Below, piece by piece: positions 37,893 to 48,600 of a stretch of 64,000 nucleotides of DNA. Origin of the DNA: Aureococcus anophagefferens (lineage: Eukaryota; Sar; Pelagophyceae; Pelagomonadales; Pelagomonadaceae); NCBI RefSeq assembly GCF_000186865.1, contig NW_008705568.1, positions 1,164,603-1,228,602 of the forward strand. The letters are read 5' to 3'. Position 1 is the stretch's first letter; every line of letters begins with the position of its first letter. The notes below the pieces were generated by a model. The model made no database searches, was not told the DNA's origin, and was given only the letters and a program-made list of their open reading frames with translations. A program made the translations under genes and the position numbers.

Positions 37893-39908
37893 ATGGAGGT
37901 CGTCGAGACCGTCGCCTCGCCTGCCGCGACCGCGAGCGAGAGTGGCGCGACGGCTGCGCCGGCCGGCGCGACCGAGCCGTCGCCGAGCATGGACGGCGGC
38001 GCGCCCATGGACGTCGACGCGCCCGCCGCGGACGGCGCCGCCGGCGCGAACGGCGGCGCGCCCATGGACGTCGACGCGCCCGCGGACGCGCCCGCCGCCG
38101 CGGCGGATGCGCCGCCGCCGCCGCCCGCGGACGCGACGCCGCCGGCGGCGCGCCTCGAGGCCGCCATGGCGAGCTGCGCGGACGCGGTCGGCACGCCGAC
38201 GAGCGCGCTCGCGCCCAAGCCGAAGCCGCCGGCCGCGGACGGCGGCCTCGCGGAGTTCGGCGGCGACGCGCCGCACGTCGCCGACGCGCCCCTCGTCGAG
38301 CCCGACGTCATCGAGATGCGGCTCCTCCAGCACCTCGACGCCACCGGCGCCGTCGCCGACACGTCGGCGGCGGGCGAAAAGCTGCACCAGCTGCTCACGC
38401 AGGCGCGGCTCCGGGACGCCGGCGCGAGCGCCAAGGCCGTCTTCCTCGTCGTGCTCCGCCGGTCCGCCAACTGCGAGCCGCCGCGGCGCCTCGCGCTCCG
38501 GACGTTCCTCAACCTCAAGGGGCTCACGAGTTTGGGCGCGTGGCTCGAGGACGCGACCAAGGCCGGCGACGAGGCCCTGGCCGTCCTCTGCGTGCGCACG
38601 CTCGCGGACCTGCCGGTGACGTCCAAAATCGTCAAGAGCTCGAGCGTCGGCAAGGTCGTCAAGCGCCTCAAGAAGGAGCGCGAGGCCGCGTTCGAGGGCG
38701 GCGGCGGCGGCACCGTCGACGGCGACGCGCTCCACGGCGCCTGCGCGCTGCTCATGCAGCGCTGGCTCGCCAAGGTGAACCAGTCCGACGCCGTCCAGGC
38801 CGACGAGGAGGCCGAGCTCGCGGCCCTCGAGGAGAAGCGCCGCGACGAGGCCGCGCGGAAAGCGCAGCCCAAGCCCAAGATGGCGAAGAAGCGCGCGGGG
38901 TCCAACGACCTCCTCGCCTCGGCGCTCACGAAGAAATCGCGGGGCGAGGCCCTGTCCAAGGCCCTCGACGGGAGCCGCGAGGAGCGCATCCAGGCGCGGC
39001 GCGCGGGTCGCGGCGTCGCGGGCGTGAAGGAGGTCGTCGTCGACACGGAGACCGAAGCCTTCTTCGGCGGGCTCGACGACGACGGCCCGGCGGCGACGCC
39101 GACGAGCCGAACCATCGACGCGGATTTGGCCAAGAAGCTCGCGGAGAAGGCCGCGGCGCCCGACGGCGGCCGCAAGATCCGCTGGGCCGACGACGCGGGC
39201 GCCGAGTTGGTCGCGGAGAAGGAGCCCGAGCCCGGCTGGCTGGACGACTACTTCGACGAGTCCGACGACGTCGACGCGTCTCTCAGCATCGAGGACCGGA
39301 AGAAGAAGGAGCACGAGGCGGAGCGCGCCGCGATGGAAAAAGCGAAAGTGGAGGCTCTCGAGGAGGCGCGCGCGGACCGCGAGCGGCGCCTCGCGGCGCT
39401 CCGCGCCATGAAGCCCGCGCGGCCCTGGAAGCGGCCGACGTTATCGGTGGTGCCCAAGGAGTGCATTCCGGACATCGACTACGCGTCGACGGCCGGCGAC
39501 GCGACGGCGCAACGACTCAAACGCGTCATGGAGGCGCGCTACCTCCACCCGCGCGACGTGCCGCCCCACCCCGACGACCACGACCTCGGCGCGCCGGACA
39601 AGACGACGCGGCGCACGTCGGCGACGGCGCGCATCCCCGCGGCCGAGTCCGACGCGCCGCCGGACTCCGGCGGCGACGCGCGGCCGCACCCGGGCGACTT
39701 CGACAACCGCCACCACCAGCCGCCGCCGCCGCCCAAGGCCCACGCCGCGGCGACGGGCCTGCCCGAGGCCATCACGCGCCTCGACGAGGACACGCTCCGC
39801 TACCTCCTCCAGAACCAGCCCCTCTACGACAGCCTCTTCGTGAACCGCGTCCTCGACGAGCGCCGCCTCGCGGACATCGTCGACCAGGTCCGGCGCCGCA
39901 AGCGGTGA
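37893..39908 (+). CDS. TFIIS N-terminal (LW) domain protein, PNUTS-like PP1 regulator
   Basis: A 671-residue intronless nuclear-type protein. After an Ala/Pro-rich start there is a helical LW/TND domain at about residues 140-260 (LLQHLDATGAV, FLNLKGLTSLGAWLED, ADLPVTSKIVKSSSVGKVV). A Lys-rich stretch follows, then GRKIRWADDAG: KIRW fits the RVxF-type PP1-docking motif and lies in the same order as in PNUTS (PPP1R10), which couples PP1 to RNA polymerase II termination. The C-terminal segment ALRYLLQ-type helix (DEDTLRYLLQNQPLYDSLF) is conserved-looking. The PNUTS identity is inferred from domain order only. Confidence 0.65.
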   Translation: MEVVETVASPAATASESGATAAPAGATEPSPSMDGGAPMDVDAPAADGAAGANGGAPMDVDAPADAPAAAADAPPPPPADATPPAARLEAAMASCADAVGTPTSALAPKPKPPAADGGLAEFGGDAPHVADAPLVEPDVIEMRLLQHLDATGAVADTSAAGEKLHQLLTQARLRDAGASAKAVFLVVLRRSANCEPPRRLALRTFLNLKGLTSLGAWLEDATKAGDEALAVLCVRTLADLPVTSKIVKSSSVGKVVKRLKKEREAAFEGGGGGTVDGDALHGACALLMQRWLAKVNQSDAVQADEEAELAALEEKRRDEAARKAQPKPKMAKKRAGSNDLLASALTKKSRGEALSKALDGSREERIQARRAGRGVAGVKEVVVDTETEAFFGGLDDDGPAATPTSRTIDADLAKKLAEKAAAPDGGRKIRWADDAGAELVAEKEPEPGWLDDYFDESDDVDASLSIEDRKKKEHEAERAAMEKAKVEALEEARADRERRLAALRAMKPARPWKRPTLSVVPKECIPDIDYASTAGDATAQRLKRVMEARYLHPRDVPPHPDDHDLGAPDKTTRRTSATARIPAAESDAPPDSGGDARPHPGDFDNRHHQPPPPPKAHAAATGLPEAITRLDEDTLRYLLQNQPLYDSLFVNRVLDERRLADIVDQVRRRKR

Positions 39909-39941
39909 GGGGGGGGGTTCGTTCTAAGAGGCCGCTCGGTG

Positions 39942-42900
39942 TTACGGGGCGGCCGGCGAGTCCGGCGCCGTGGCGAAGGACGTGTTCGACGTGAGGAAGG
40001 ACGCCGGGTTCGGCGCGATGGACAGGTTCGAAACCGCGGCGAGCGTCTGTAGCGTCGGCAGCACCTCCTCGTCGTCGAGGAAGAAGGACGCGCGGCTCAG
40101 GTGGCGGCCCACGGAAACGGTGAAGGAGTGGGACGAGCCCTCGAAGAGCTCGAAGACGTCCTCGTCGGCCTCGCCGCCGACGACGAAGACCAAATCGTAC
40201 GCGTCCATGTCGACGCCCACGGCGGACCGGAGCGCGCGGCCCTTGGACACGCGCGCGGGCTGGAGGGAGATCTGCCGCTTCGTCGCCGACATGGAGCACT
40301 TGACGGGCCGGTTCTCCGCGACGACCTCGAGATGTAAGATGAGGTTCTTCGCCTGCGCGTCTCCGAAATCCGGGTCCGCGTCGCGGTAGTGCCACGTCAC
40401 GCAGGACCCGTTGGCCTCGAGGAAGGAGCCCGGCGTCTGGCGCGTGAAGGACTCGAGGATCGGCGCGACCTCGACGACCCAGGTCGTGTCGACGCCCGGG
40501 TTCACGTCCTCCCAGTCGCGCGCCGCGTCGTTGTCCGACCGGCGGTCGTCCGTCGCGTCGTCGTCGGCGCCGTGGCCGTCGCCCGCGTCGCCGCTGCCGG
40601 AGTCGTCGAGGCCCGCGTGGTGGCCGTAGTCGTCGTCGTGGAGGACCGGCGCGTCGGCCGCGAGCGCGTTGAGGCGCGTGTTCGCCAGGAGCTCCGCGTC
40701 CGCGATTTCGGGTAACGTCTGGGCCGACCCCTTGAGCGAGCTCACGGCCGACGAGTCCGCGAAGGTCAGCACGGACGGCAACGCGCAGCGCGGCGCCCGC
40801 TTCAGGCGGAAGCCCATCTCCGCGACGAGGCCGAGCCGCGGGCACGAGCTCCCGAGCCACTCGTCCAAATCGCTCGGCGACCGCCCGGACAGCACGTAGA
40901 CCGTGTTGTGCGGGTCCGCGCAGAGCTGGGCCAGCGTCGCCGCGAGCGCGGGCGGGGGCTGCGCGAGCTGGGGCAGCGACGCGTGGGGCGCGAGCGTGCC
41001 GTCGTACTCGAAGACGAGCAGCCGCCGCCGCGACCGCTCGTAGAAGCTCCGGAGCTGCGCGACGTCCAAGGGGAGCAGCTGCTCGTAGGCCGCGGCCTTC
41101 TCCCGCGCCTGCCTTAATTCCTTGACGAGGCGGTTGCTCCAGAGCTCCGCCGTGTACGTGTTCACGTAGCGCGCCAGCTTGTGGTGCCGGACCTGCTTCG
41201 TCGTCGACGTCATCGTCAGCGCCGCGTGGAGCGACTGGGCGACGCCGTCCGTGTCGTGGGGGTTGACGACGAGCGCGCCGTCCTCGAAGGACGTCGCGCA
41301 GCCCGCGAACCTGTGCCGAAACCAAATCTTCAACCCGACTTCAATGTGAGCGTATTCGAATGTTTTGACACAAGCTCTTCGGCTGGGCTTCGAGAACTCG
41401 ACGAGAGCGATCGATCCGTCCAAAAAATCAGCCGAATCGACTTCGATTTGACCGAGCTAGAGAATTCTCAAGTTTGGTCAGGACCACCCAAACCAGTGGT
41501 TGGTTTCGGCACAGCCGCGAACTCCGAGTAGACGAGCACGCCCGGGTCGTAGCGCCGCTCGCACTCCGCGAAGGCGTTCTGCACGGCGACGAACTCCATG
41601 GCGCTCAGGTTGATGCCCTCGCGCACGGACGCGACTAAAGCCACGTCCGCGAGGGAATATAACGCGAGCTTCTCGACGCGCGTGAGCGTGTGCTTGAGGT
41701 AGTGCACGGGGCAGTAGTCCGCCCGGCCGAAGCGGCCGTTGACGTGGCCCACCAAACCGTCGACGGCCTTGCGGAGCTGCGCGTCGACGACGCGGCCCCG
41801 GTCGCGCGCGGCCAGCACGAGGATCGCGCGGCCGCGCCACTCGGGCCGGAACTCCAAGAGCGCCTCCAACGCGAGGAGCCTTTGAGGAATCCCCTTGGAC
41901 ATGTCGAGCGCGTCGAGGGACAGGAGCACCTTCCGGTGGCGGAAGGGCCCCGCGCGCATCTGGTCCGCGCGGCCCCGCACGGCCACGGACAGCTCCGAGT
42001 CCGTGTTGACCTCAAAGGCCTCGGGCGCGATGCCCGCGGGGCAGATGGACACGGTCACGAGGCGGCCGTTGTACTCGAGCCTACTCGGCAGCGACTCGAG
42101 GCCCAGCACGCGCATGCACGCGTTGAGGAAGTGGCGCACGTAGTCGAAGTGGTTGAACGACACGAGGTCCGCGCCGAGCGCGCCCCGGAGCAGCGCCTCG
42201 CGCGCGGGCAGCATGCGGTAGAACTCCGTCGAGGGGAAGGGGCAGTTGCAGAAGTAGCCGCAGCTAATCTCCGGGAAGCGGCTCCGGAGCATCGCGGGGA
42301 GGAGCATGAGCTCGTAGTCGTGGACCAACACCAAATCGCCCTCGACGTACTCCGCGGCGACGGCCTCGAGGTAGAGCTGGTTCACGGACAAATAAGCCTC
42401 GTACTGGTCCGTCGCCCGGGCGCCCACGAGCGTCGCGTCGCGGCTCGTCTCCTCGCCCTCCTCGAACTTCGTGAGCGACGTCATCATCGGGATGCAGTGG
42501 AACAGGGGCCAGAGCACGCCGTGGCAGAAGCGCGCGTAGAAGAGCTCCTCGACGGCGCGATCGAGGAAGACGGGGTGGCAGTTGTACTCCTCTTCTAAAC
42601 GCTGGCGCACGCCCTCCTCGCTCGTCTTCTCCACGAAGCACCCGGGCCACGCGACCCAGCGCACGTGGACGCCGGCGCGCTCGAGCGCGCGCACCGACGC
42701 CGCGAGGCCGCTGTCGCTCTCGTTGTACTCGAAGGTCTCGCCGCCGAAGGGCTTCTCGAGCTCCACGGGCTTGGACACGGCGCAGACGATGAGTTTTTTG
42801 GGAGGTTCGAGCAGCGGCGCGCCGAACGGCGACGGCGCGCGGCCCGCGTCCGCCTCGGGCTCCGCGGCGACCTAGACGTTTCACGTGTTCGTATGCGCGG

Positions 42901-43061
42901 AAACGAAAACGCATCTCTCTCGGGCGCCGGGCGCGCGCGTCGCGCTCGAGCTTGGCGGTCTGGCGCCGCGCCGCGAGCTGGCGGTGGAGCTCCTGGAGCT
43001 GCAGCAGCACTTCGCCCTCGCTGAGGTCCACGAGGTCGTCGTCGGCGCCGAGCGAATCCAT
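39942..43061 (-). CDS. Trehalose-6-phosphate synthase/phosphatase-like fusion with degenerate active sites; introner-split
   Basis: Exons 43061 to about 42939, 42871-41523 and 41310-39942 give roughly 950 residues; the first donor is approximate (GC-AG). The GT20 domain is recognisable (VHDYELMLLPAMLRSRFP, PFPSTEFYRMLPAREALLRG, FDYVRHFLNAC, LDMSKGIPQRLLALE, REGINLSAMEFVA), followed by an HAD phosphatase-like domain (LLVFEYDGTLAPH, VYVLSGRSPSDLDEW, FFLDDEE). Key residues are changed: the His of FFLHxPFP is Asn (GYFCNCPFP), the Arg of DRLDxxKG is Ala (DALDMSKG), and the HAD nucleophile Asp is Glu (EYDGT). An Asp/His-rich insert interrupts the second domain. Probably regulatory, not catalytic. 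Confidence 0.8.
41311..41514 (+). mobile_element. Introner, type A (204 bp)
   Basis: Ends CTGTGCCGAAACCAA and TTGGTTTCGGCACAG, perfect inverted repeats over 15 bp. The TSD CCGCGAAC is at 41303-41310 and 41515-41522. On the coding strand the intron is 41522-41311, starting GTTCGCGG, GT-AG, phase 2 (SEFA-GCATS). The core is antisense. Confidence 0.92.
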
Positions 43062-43482
43062 GGCCGCGGTCGCGGCGGCGCGCGGCGCGCGCGGCGAGGC
43101 GGGCGGGCGGCTCGAGTCGCGCGGCCGGGCTGTCTCAAAGCGGCGGGCCTGGTTGGAGTGGCGGCGCTCGCGGGCGCTTCCGGCTGGGAACAGCGCCGAA
43201 ACATCCGCAGGACTGGGGCCCCTGGCCGTGGCGAGTCCTCGAGGTAGCTCGTCGCGTGGCAGCTCGTTCGTAGCCTAGCAGCGGCGCACGCGCACGCGTG
43301 TAAGCCCCACTCCATGCCACGGAGCGGCCGCGCTCGCTGAGCCTCAAAGTACGGCGTCGCTGCGCACCACCCCGAGTAGAAGCTCCTAAAGGCCGACGGG
43401 TAGGTGGCGTGCGCCTCACGCGAGCACGCGCTACGGGCAAGGTCGGCCTCCGCTCAGGTTGAGCTCGTGTAAGATCTTGGCT
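43062..43482. other. Intergenic stretch between divergent genes
   Basis: 421 bp between the starts of the trehalose-synthase-like gene and the coiled-coil gene. GC-rich with CGCGCACGCGCACGCGTG near 43270. No coding-like frame, RNA gene or repeat of note. Confidence 0.4.
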
Positions 43483-44283
43483 ATGGCGAGGCCCATGCTC
43501 GTCGTGCTGTGCGCGCTCGTCGCCTCGACGCGCTCCTGGGCGCCGAGCGCGACCTACGGCGCCGGTCGCGTCGTGCGCCTGCGCAGCAGCGCCGAGTTCG
43601 TGGGCGACGCGCGCGACGCGCTGCGCGGCGCGTCGTCGAAGCTCGAAGCGCCGCTGCGCGCGCTCGAGCTCGAGCTGCAGGAGGCGAAGCGGGAGACGGA
43701 CGCCGCGGAGCGCGCGCTCGCGAGCGCGCTCGCCGCGCTCGCCGCCAGCGAGGCCGACGCGCGGCGCGCGCGGGGCGACGTCGACGCGGCCGAGGCCGCC
43801 AAGAAAGCCGAGGTCGCGGCCGCCGCGGACGCGGCCCGGAGGAGCAACGAGCGGCGCGTCGCCGCCGCGCGGACGCTCGCGGAGACCGCGGAGGGCGACG
43901 CGAAGCGCGAGATCCGCGCCACCGTCGTCGCGCTCGAGTCGCAGATCGGCGCGGACGCCGCGGCGAAGGCGCGCGGCGCGGCGGCCGCCGCGCGCGACGC
44001 GGCCGCGGCGGCCCGCGCCGCGACGGCCGCCGACGTCGCCGCCGCCGAGGCCGACGGCGCCGCGCGCCTCGAGGCCGCGCAGCTCCGGCTCCGCGCCGTC
44101 TCCGACGAGGACGCCGCCGAGGACGAGCCGCTCGTCGGCGCCGTGGCCGCGTCGGCGCTCGCGGGCTTCCTGCTCTTCTCCAACCAGCTCCAGGGCGGCC
44201 TCTCGCCCTTCTCCCTCTTCGGGGCCCTCCTCGGCGCCTTCCTCTTCGCGGCCTTCGGCCTCAAGGCCCCGGAGAAGACCTAG
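43483..44283 (+). CDS. Coiled-coil membrane protein with signal or plastid leader
   Basis: A 266-residue intronless protein. The leader MARPMLVVLCALVASTRSWAPS has a hydrophobic core and a W/F-A-P junction like secondary-plastid pre-sequences. Residues about 50-215 are one long Ala/Glu/Arg coiled coil (repeated AAARDAAAAARAA-type heptads). The C-terminus has two hydrophobic segments (VGAVAASALAGFLLF and LFGALLGAFLFAAFGL) that could form a membrane hairpin. It may tether or shape a plastid envelope or thylakoid membrane; that is inference from architecture. Confidence 0.55.
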   Translation: MARPMLVVLCALVASTRSWAPSATYGAGRVVRLRSSAEFVGDARDALRGASSKLEAPLRALELELQEAKRETDAAERALASALAALAASEADARRARGDVDAAEAAKKAEVAAAADAARRSNERRVAAARTLAETAEGDAKREIRATVVALESQIGADAAAKARGAAAAARDAAAAARAATAADVAAAEADGAARLEAAQLRLRAVSDEDAAEDEPLVGAVAASALAGFLLFSNQLQGGLSPFSLFGALLGAFLFAAFGLKAPEKT

Positions 44284-44330
44284 GCGCCGCGGCCTCTAAG
44301 TGAGTCGAACTTGGAGCCCCGGGCGCGTCC

Positions 44331-45471
44331 TTAGAACAGCTCGAGGTCGGCGATGAGCGCGCGCCGCAGCGGGTCGAAGTTGGGGTTGGCCGCGTCGAGG
44401 CCCGTGAAGCCGCCGTGGACCAGCAGCGCGAGGCGCAGGTACTTGAGGAGCGTGAGCGGGCCGCGGTCGCCGGGTCCGGGGTACGACTTGAGCCACTCGC
44501 CGGTCATAACAGTATTGGTTCAAATTCTTCTTGATCTCTTCGGCGGTGAGGCCAGGGTTCTCGGAGAGCCACGTTCGCGTCAGGACCTCGTTGATGTCGG
44601 GCCGCATCGGGTCTTCCTTCCGCCCGATTGCTGATGCTGTGAATTCAAGGTGAAACTCAGAGTGAGACAAATGCCGCACGATGCCATCTGAGATGAAAGG
44701 GTCGAGGCCGGCGTCGCGGCCGCACAAGATTTCATACGGCGGGCCGCCAGAATAGCCATCTTTGTGAACGTAATCGGGGGCGATGTGGATAACTGGACCC
44801 GTTGGAGGATCAGTTTTCATCAGATCGGCTACGTGGTACAAGTGCAGAGGGTCCGTATAGTGTTCATCGGGCCATCGTTCCATCACATACGCCTGATGGA
44901 GTTCATCAGCTGGAAGGTCACGCACGCAATCCCGAACCGTCGAAGAGAGGCTGAAGTAAGGGTGTACCCAAGCGGCGCGATCGTTGACCTCGAGGATGTC
45001 CGGGTGCTCGCGCTCCCACCACCTTCTGTGCTTGCACGAGTGCTTCTTAAAACTCAACAAGGAGCAGCCGCCGACCCATTTCCAGAATTCCTCGAGCATG
45101 AGCGGGATGTGGTGCTGGTAGTTTGCCACGAGGGCGTCGTAGTCGTCGACCGCGCGCGCGTACTCGCGGCGTGAATACGGACAGGCGCGTCTCACCGGGT
45201 AGCCCCTGGCGGCGAGCCGGTCGTTTAGCGTCCGAAAGTTCCGCGCGACGCGCCGCATCGCCTCGCCGGCGAGGCGCCGCGCCGCGGTCTCGTCGTTGCG
45301 GGCCAGCGCGGCGTCGAGCTTGCCCGGCAGCGACGCGTCGATGGTCCCGCGCGGCACGGCGTCGCGCGTCGCCCGGCTCAACAACATGAAGGGGTTGCCG
45401 GTGCTGTAGGCGAGGAGCTTCTCGCCGAGCACATCGAGGTGCCCCGACATGAGGTCTCCGAAGGGCGCCAT
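44331..45471 (-). CDS. SMI1/KNR4 (SUKH)-like protein with a probable frameshift
   Basis: The main frame runs from the ATG at 45471 (MAPFGDLMSGHLDVLG) through IPLMLEEFWKWVGGCSLLS and VIHIAPDYVHKDGYSGGPPYEI, which resemble the 'LP..L..FW..vGg' and 'iApD..hK...SGG.pY' signatures of SUKH proteins. Near 44507-44520 the coding signal moves to another frame, MTGEWLKSYPG then LLKYLRLALLVHGGFTGLD, which matches the usual SUKH ending ('YLR.a...GGF.G') and stops at 44331. One short indel or an unrecognised small intron is needed. The 44510-45170 part is clearly less GC-rich than its surroundings, suggesting recent transfer, perhaps from bacteria. Confidence 0.5.
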
Positions 45472-45671
45472 TTCGAGACGACGATGATGTGCTTATGACG
45501 ATGGATGATCGCTCGCGCGCTGCGGACCCGGGGATCGACGCGCCGACCCGCGACGCCGTCTTGAGTCGCCGATTGCCTGAGGCAGCTCGGAGCGAGATCG
45601 GAGCGACCCGCTTGAGTTCCGTGCATTTTCCATAGCACACGATCGCCGCGGCGACGGGCGCTCGCCGCGCG

Positions 45672-48600
45672 ATGAAGCTCAGCCTCGTCCTCGCGTCCGT
45701 CGCTGTCGCCGGAGCCCTGGACGTGCGCATGGGGCACGCCGCGCCGCGTCCGGAAACCGAGAGAACGCCCCCCCTTCTTCGACCGAAGTCGAATGCCGCG
45801 CGGACCCAAAAGAGACCCCCCCCCCCCCCCCCCGGGCGCCGCACGGCGGCTCGTCGCCGCGCCGGCGCGGGGCCTCGGCGCCGCGGCGGCGGGCGACGCG
45901 CGCGCGCGCGCCGCCGCGTCCCCCGCGCGACGCGCGACGGCCGCGCTCGCAGCTACTTCGGCTTCGACCCGCTGCCCTTCATGGTGGGCATCGGCCGCGG
46001 CTGGTACGAGACGGGGGACGCGACGTTCCACTACTACAACCACGACTCCGGCCCGCTCCTCGCGTCGAAGCTCGACGCCGGCGACCTCGACATCGCGGTC
46101 CTCGGGTCCGCGCCGTTCGCCGAGTTCGCCGCCCGCGGCGCGGACCTCGTCTGCTTCTACGTCCAGTACGTCATCAAGAATCAGGAGGCCCTCGTCGTCC
46201 GCGAGAGCGCCATCGAGTCGCCGCTGCAGCTCGCGGGGAAGACGCTCGCGACGTCCGTCGGGTCGACGATGCACTACCACCTCAAGTTCCTCCAGGAGTA
46301 CGTCGGCGGCGCCGGCGCCTTCACGATCAAGGACATGTCCACCAAGGAGGTCATCCAAGCCTACGACGACGGCGACATCGACGGCGCGTTCTACTACGGC
46401 GAGGCGATGAAACACATCCTCGACAACGAGGGCAAGACGCTCGTGACCTCGGAGCTCCTCGGCAGCTGGGGGCGGCCGACGTTCCAGCTCGTCGCGGCCC
46501 GGGGCGCCTTCGCCCGGGCCCACCCGGAGGTCGTCGCGCGCGTCGCGAACGTCATGGCCGCGCTCGACGAGTCCGCGAAGTGCCAGCAAGAAGGCGCGGC
46601 CTGCCCCGACGGGAGCGAGCGGGGCGCGAGCCCCTGGGGGGCCGAGGACGCCGACGGCTTCCTCGCGACCATCGCGGACGTCGCGTTCAAGCCCCGCGAC
46701 ACGGTGGCGGACCGCACCGCGTCGTGGACCCACTTCGCGGACTTTGACCTCCTAAGCGCCGACGACCAGATCGACTGCGAGTTCCTCGCGCTGGACGAAG
46801 AAACATGCGCGGCGGGCGCGACGGCGGGCACCGCGCGCGCCGCGGCGCACACCGCCGACTTCCACTACTCGAACAAGGAGGTCGTCGCGCCCGCGCCGCG
46901 CGGCAGGTTCCTGGAGGCCCACGCGGACGAGTTCGACTACTTCGAGACCGTCGTCGACGCGACGTTCCTCGACCCGGCCCGCTGGGACCGCCTGGCCGTC
47001 GACGACCTGCTGGAGGAGGGCGGGCCGCCGTTCTCGGACCTGCGGACGGGCGAGCCGCCGTCGCCCTGCGACGGGGTCCGAACCTTCGAGGGGTCCGGGT
47101 CCTTCGACGACGGCGCGGGCGGCCGCGACGGCCTGCGCTACGCGAAGAACGCGACCTGCGACTTCGTGATCGCGGGCGCGACGGCGGAGAGCCTGGTCGA
47201 GGTGACCTTTGACCGGTTCCGGCTCTGGAGCGGCGACGTCCTCCGCGCCTGGGAGGGCGGCGACCCCCAGACGGGCGCCGACGGCGGCGCGCGGCACCTC
47301 GGCACCTTCTCGGGCTACGACGTGGCCGCGCCGCCGAAGCTCCGCGGCCGCGGCGCGATCTCGCTCCGCCTCTCGACGACGGACACCCTCGCCCAGGCCT
47401 ACGGCACCGCGGCCGGCGACGGCTTCGCCGCGGTGTACGACGGCGACGCGCCGGGCTGCTCCGACTGCTCGTCGCGCGGCGCCTGCGGCGCCGACGGCTT
47501 CTGCGTCTGCGACGTCGGCTACTTCGGCGCGGACTGCGAGCGCGACGCCTGCGTCGGCGCGACCCTCGTCGACGTCGACGCCGCGGGCGGCGCGGCGGGC
47601 TTCGCGTCCGCGGCCGACGCGCTCGAGGCCGGGTCGCTCTACGCGAACCACGCGGAGTGCGCCTGGATCTTCTCCACGTCGTCGCCCGCGCTCCGCGTGG
47701 CCGTCGACTTCGACGTCGAGGAGGGCGTCGACGTCGCCGCGGCGCGCGCGGCGGACCTGCTCCGGGTCTACGACGCCGCGGCCGGCGCGCGCTTCGGCTA
47801 CGCGCGCGCCGCCGGCGACGTCGACTTCGTCGCCCGGGACGGCGAGGGCACCCTCGAGGCCGTCGTCGACGTCGGCGCCGGCGAGCGCGTCGCCGTCGTC
47901 TTCTCGAGCGACGGCTACGGCCGCCGGAGCGGCTTCCGAGGGACCGCCGTCGCCGCGGACGCCAAGGTCGGGCACGCGTGCGCGGCCGACGGCAACGGCT
48001 GCGGCCTCTCGAGCGAGGGCGCCGTCGAGCTCCGCCTCGCGAGCAACGCGACTTCGAGGGCGCCGAGCCGCCTCGTGAGCAACGCGCCGGCCATGGCTTA
48101 CTACACCTGGTCGAACGCCGGCGCGGGGAAGTACCGCCTCGTCATCGAGCACCTCGGGCTCGAGCCCTTCGTGGACGCCGGCGACGACGGCGTCGACGGC
48201 GACCGGCTCGAGATCTACGCGGACGGCGTGCCGCGGCTCGACGTCTCCAAAATCTCCTGCAAAGAGAACCGCGACTGCAACCTCGACGACTTCATGGCGG
48301 AGCCCGCGGCCTGCGTCGAGGGCAGCTGCAACGTCAAGCGCGCGTTCGAATTCGACGTCGCCGACCGCGTCGACGTCGTCCTGCGCACGGACGCGAACGA
48401 CGGCGACCACTCGAACCTCACGGGCCTCGTCGCGGACCTCTACGCCGTCGGGTCCTGCCCCGACCCGGACTCCACTTGCTCTCTAAACGGGGGCGAGTGC
48501 AGACACGGAACATGCTTCGTCGACGAAGCGGCCGTCGACTGCGCCTGCGAATCCGGCGCGCCCGCGGGCTCCTACGTGGGCGCCGACAACGTCTTCCTCA

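Noticed and set aside
45734..45952. Arg/Pro-rich segment of the mosaic receptor read as coding (in frame, 219 nt)
   Set aside because: It is open in frame but includes an 18-C run and random Arg-rich sequence, and it separates the signal peptide from the TauA-like domain. A GC-AG intron joining VRMG to YFGF gives a natural domain start.
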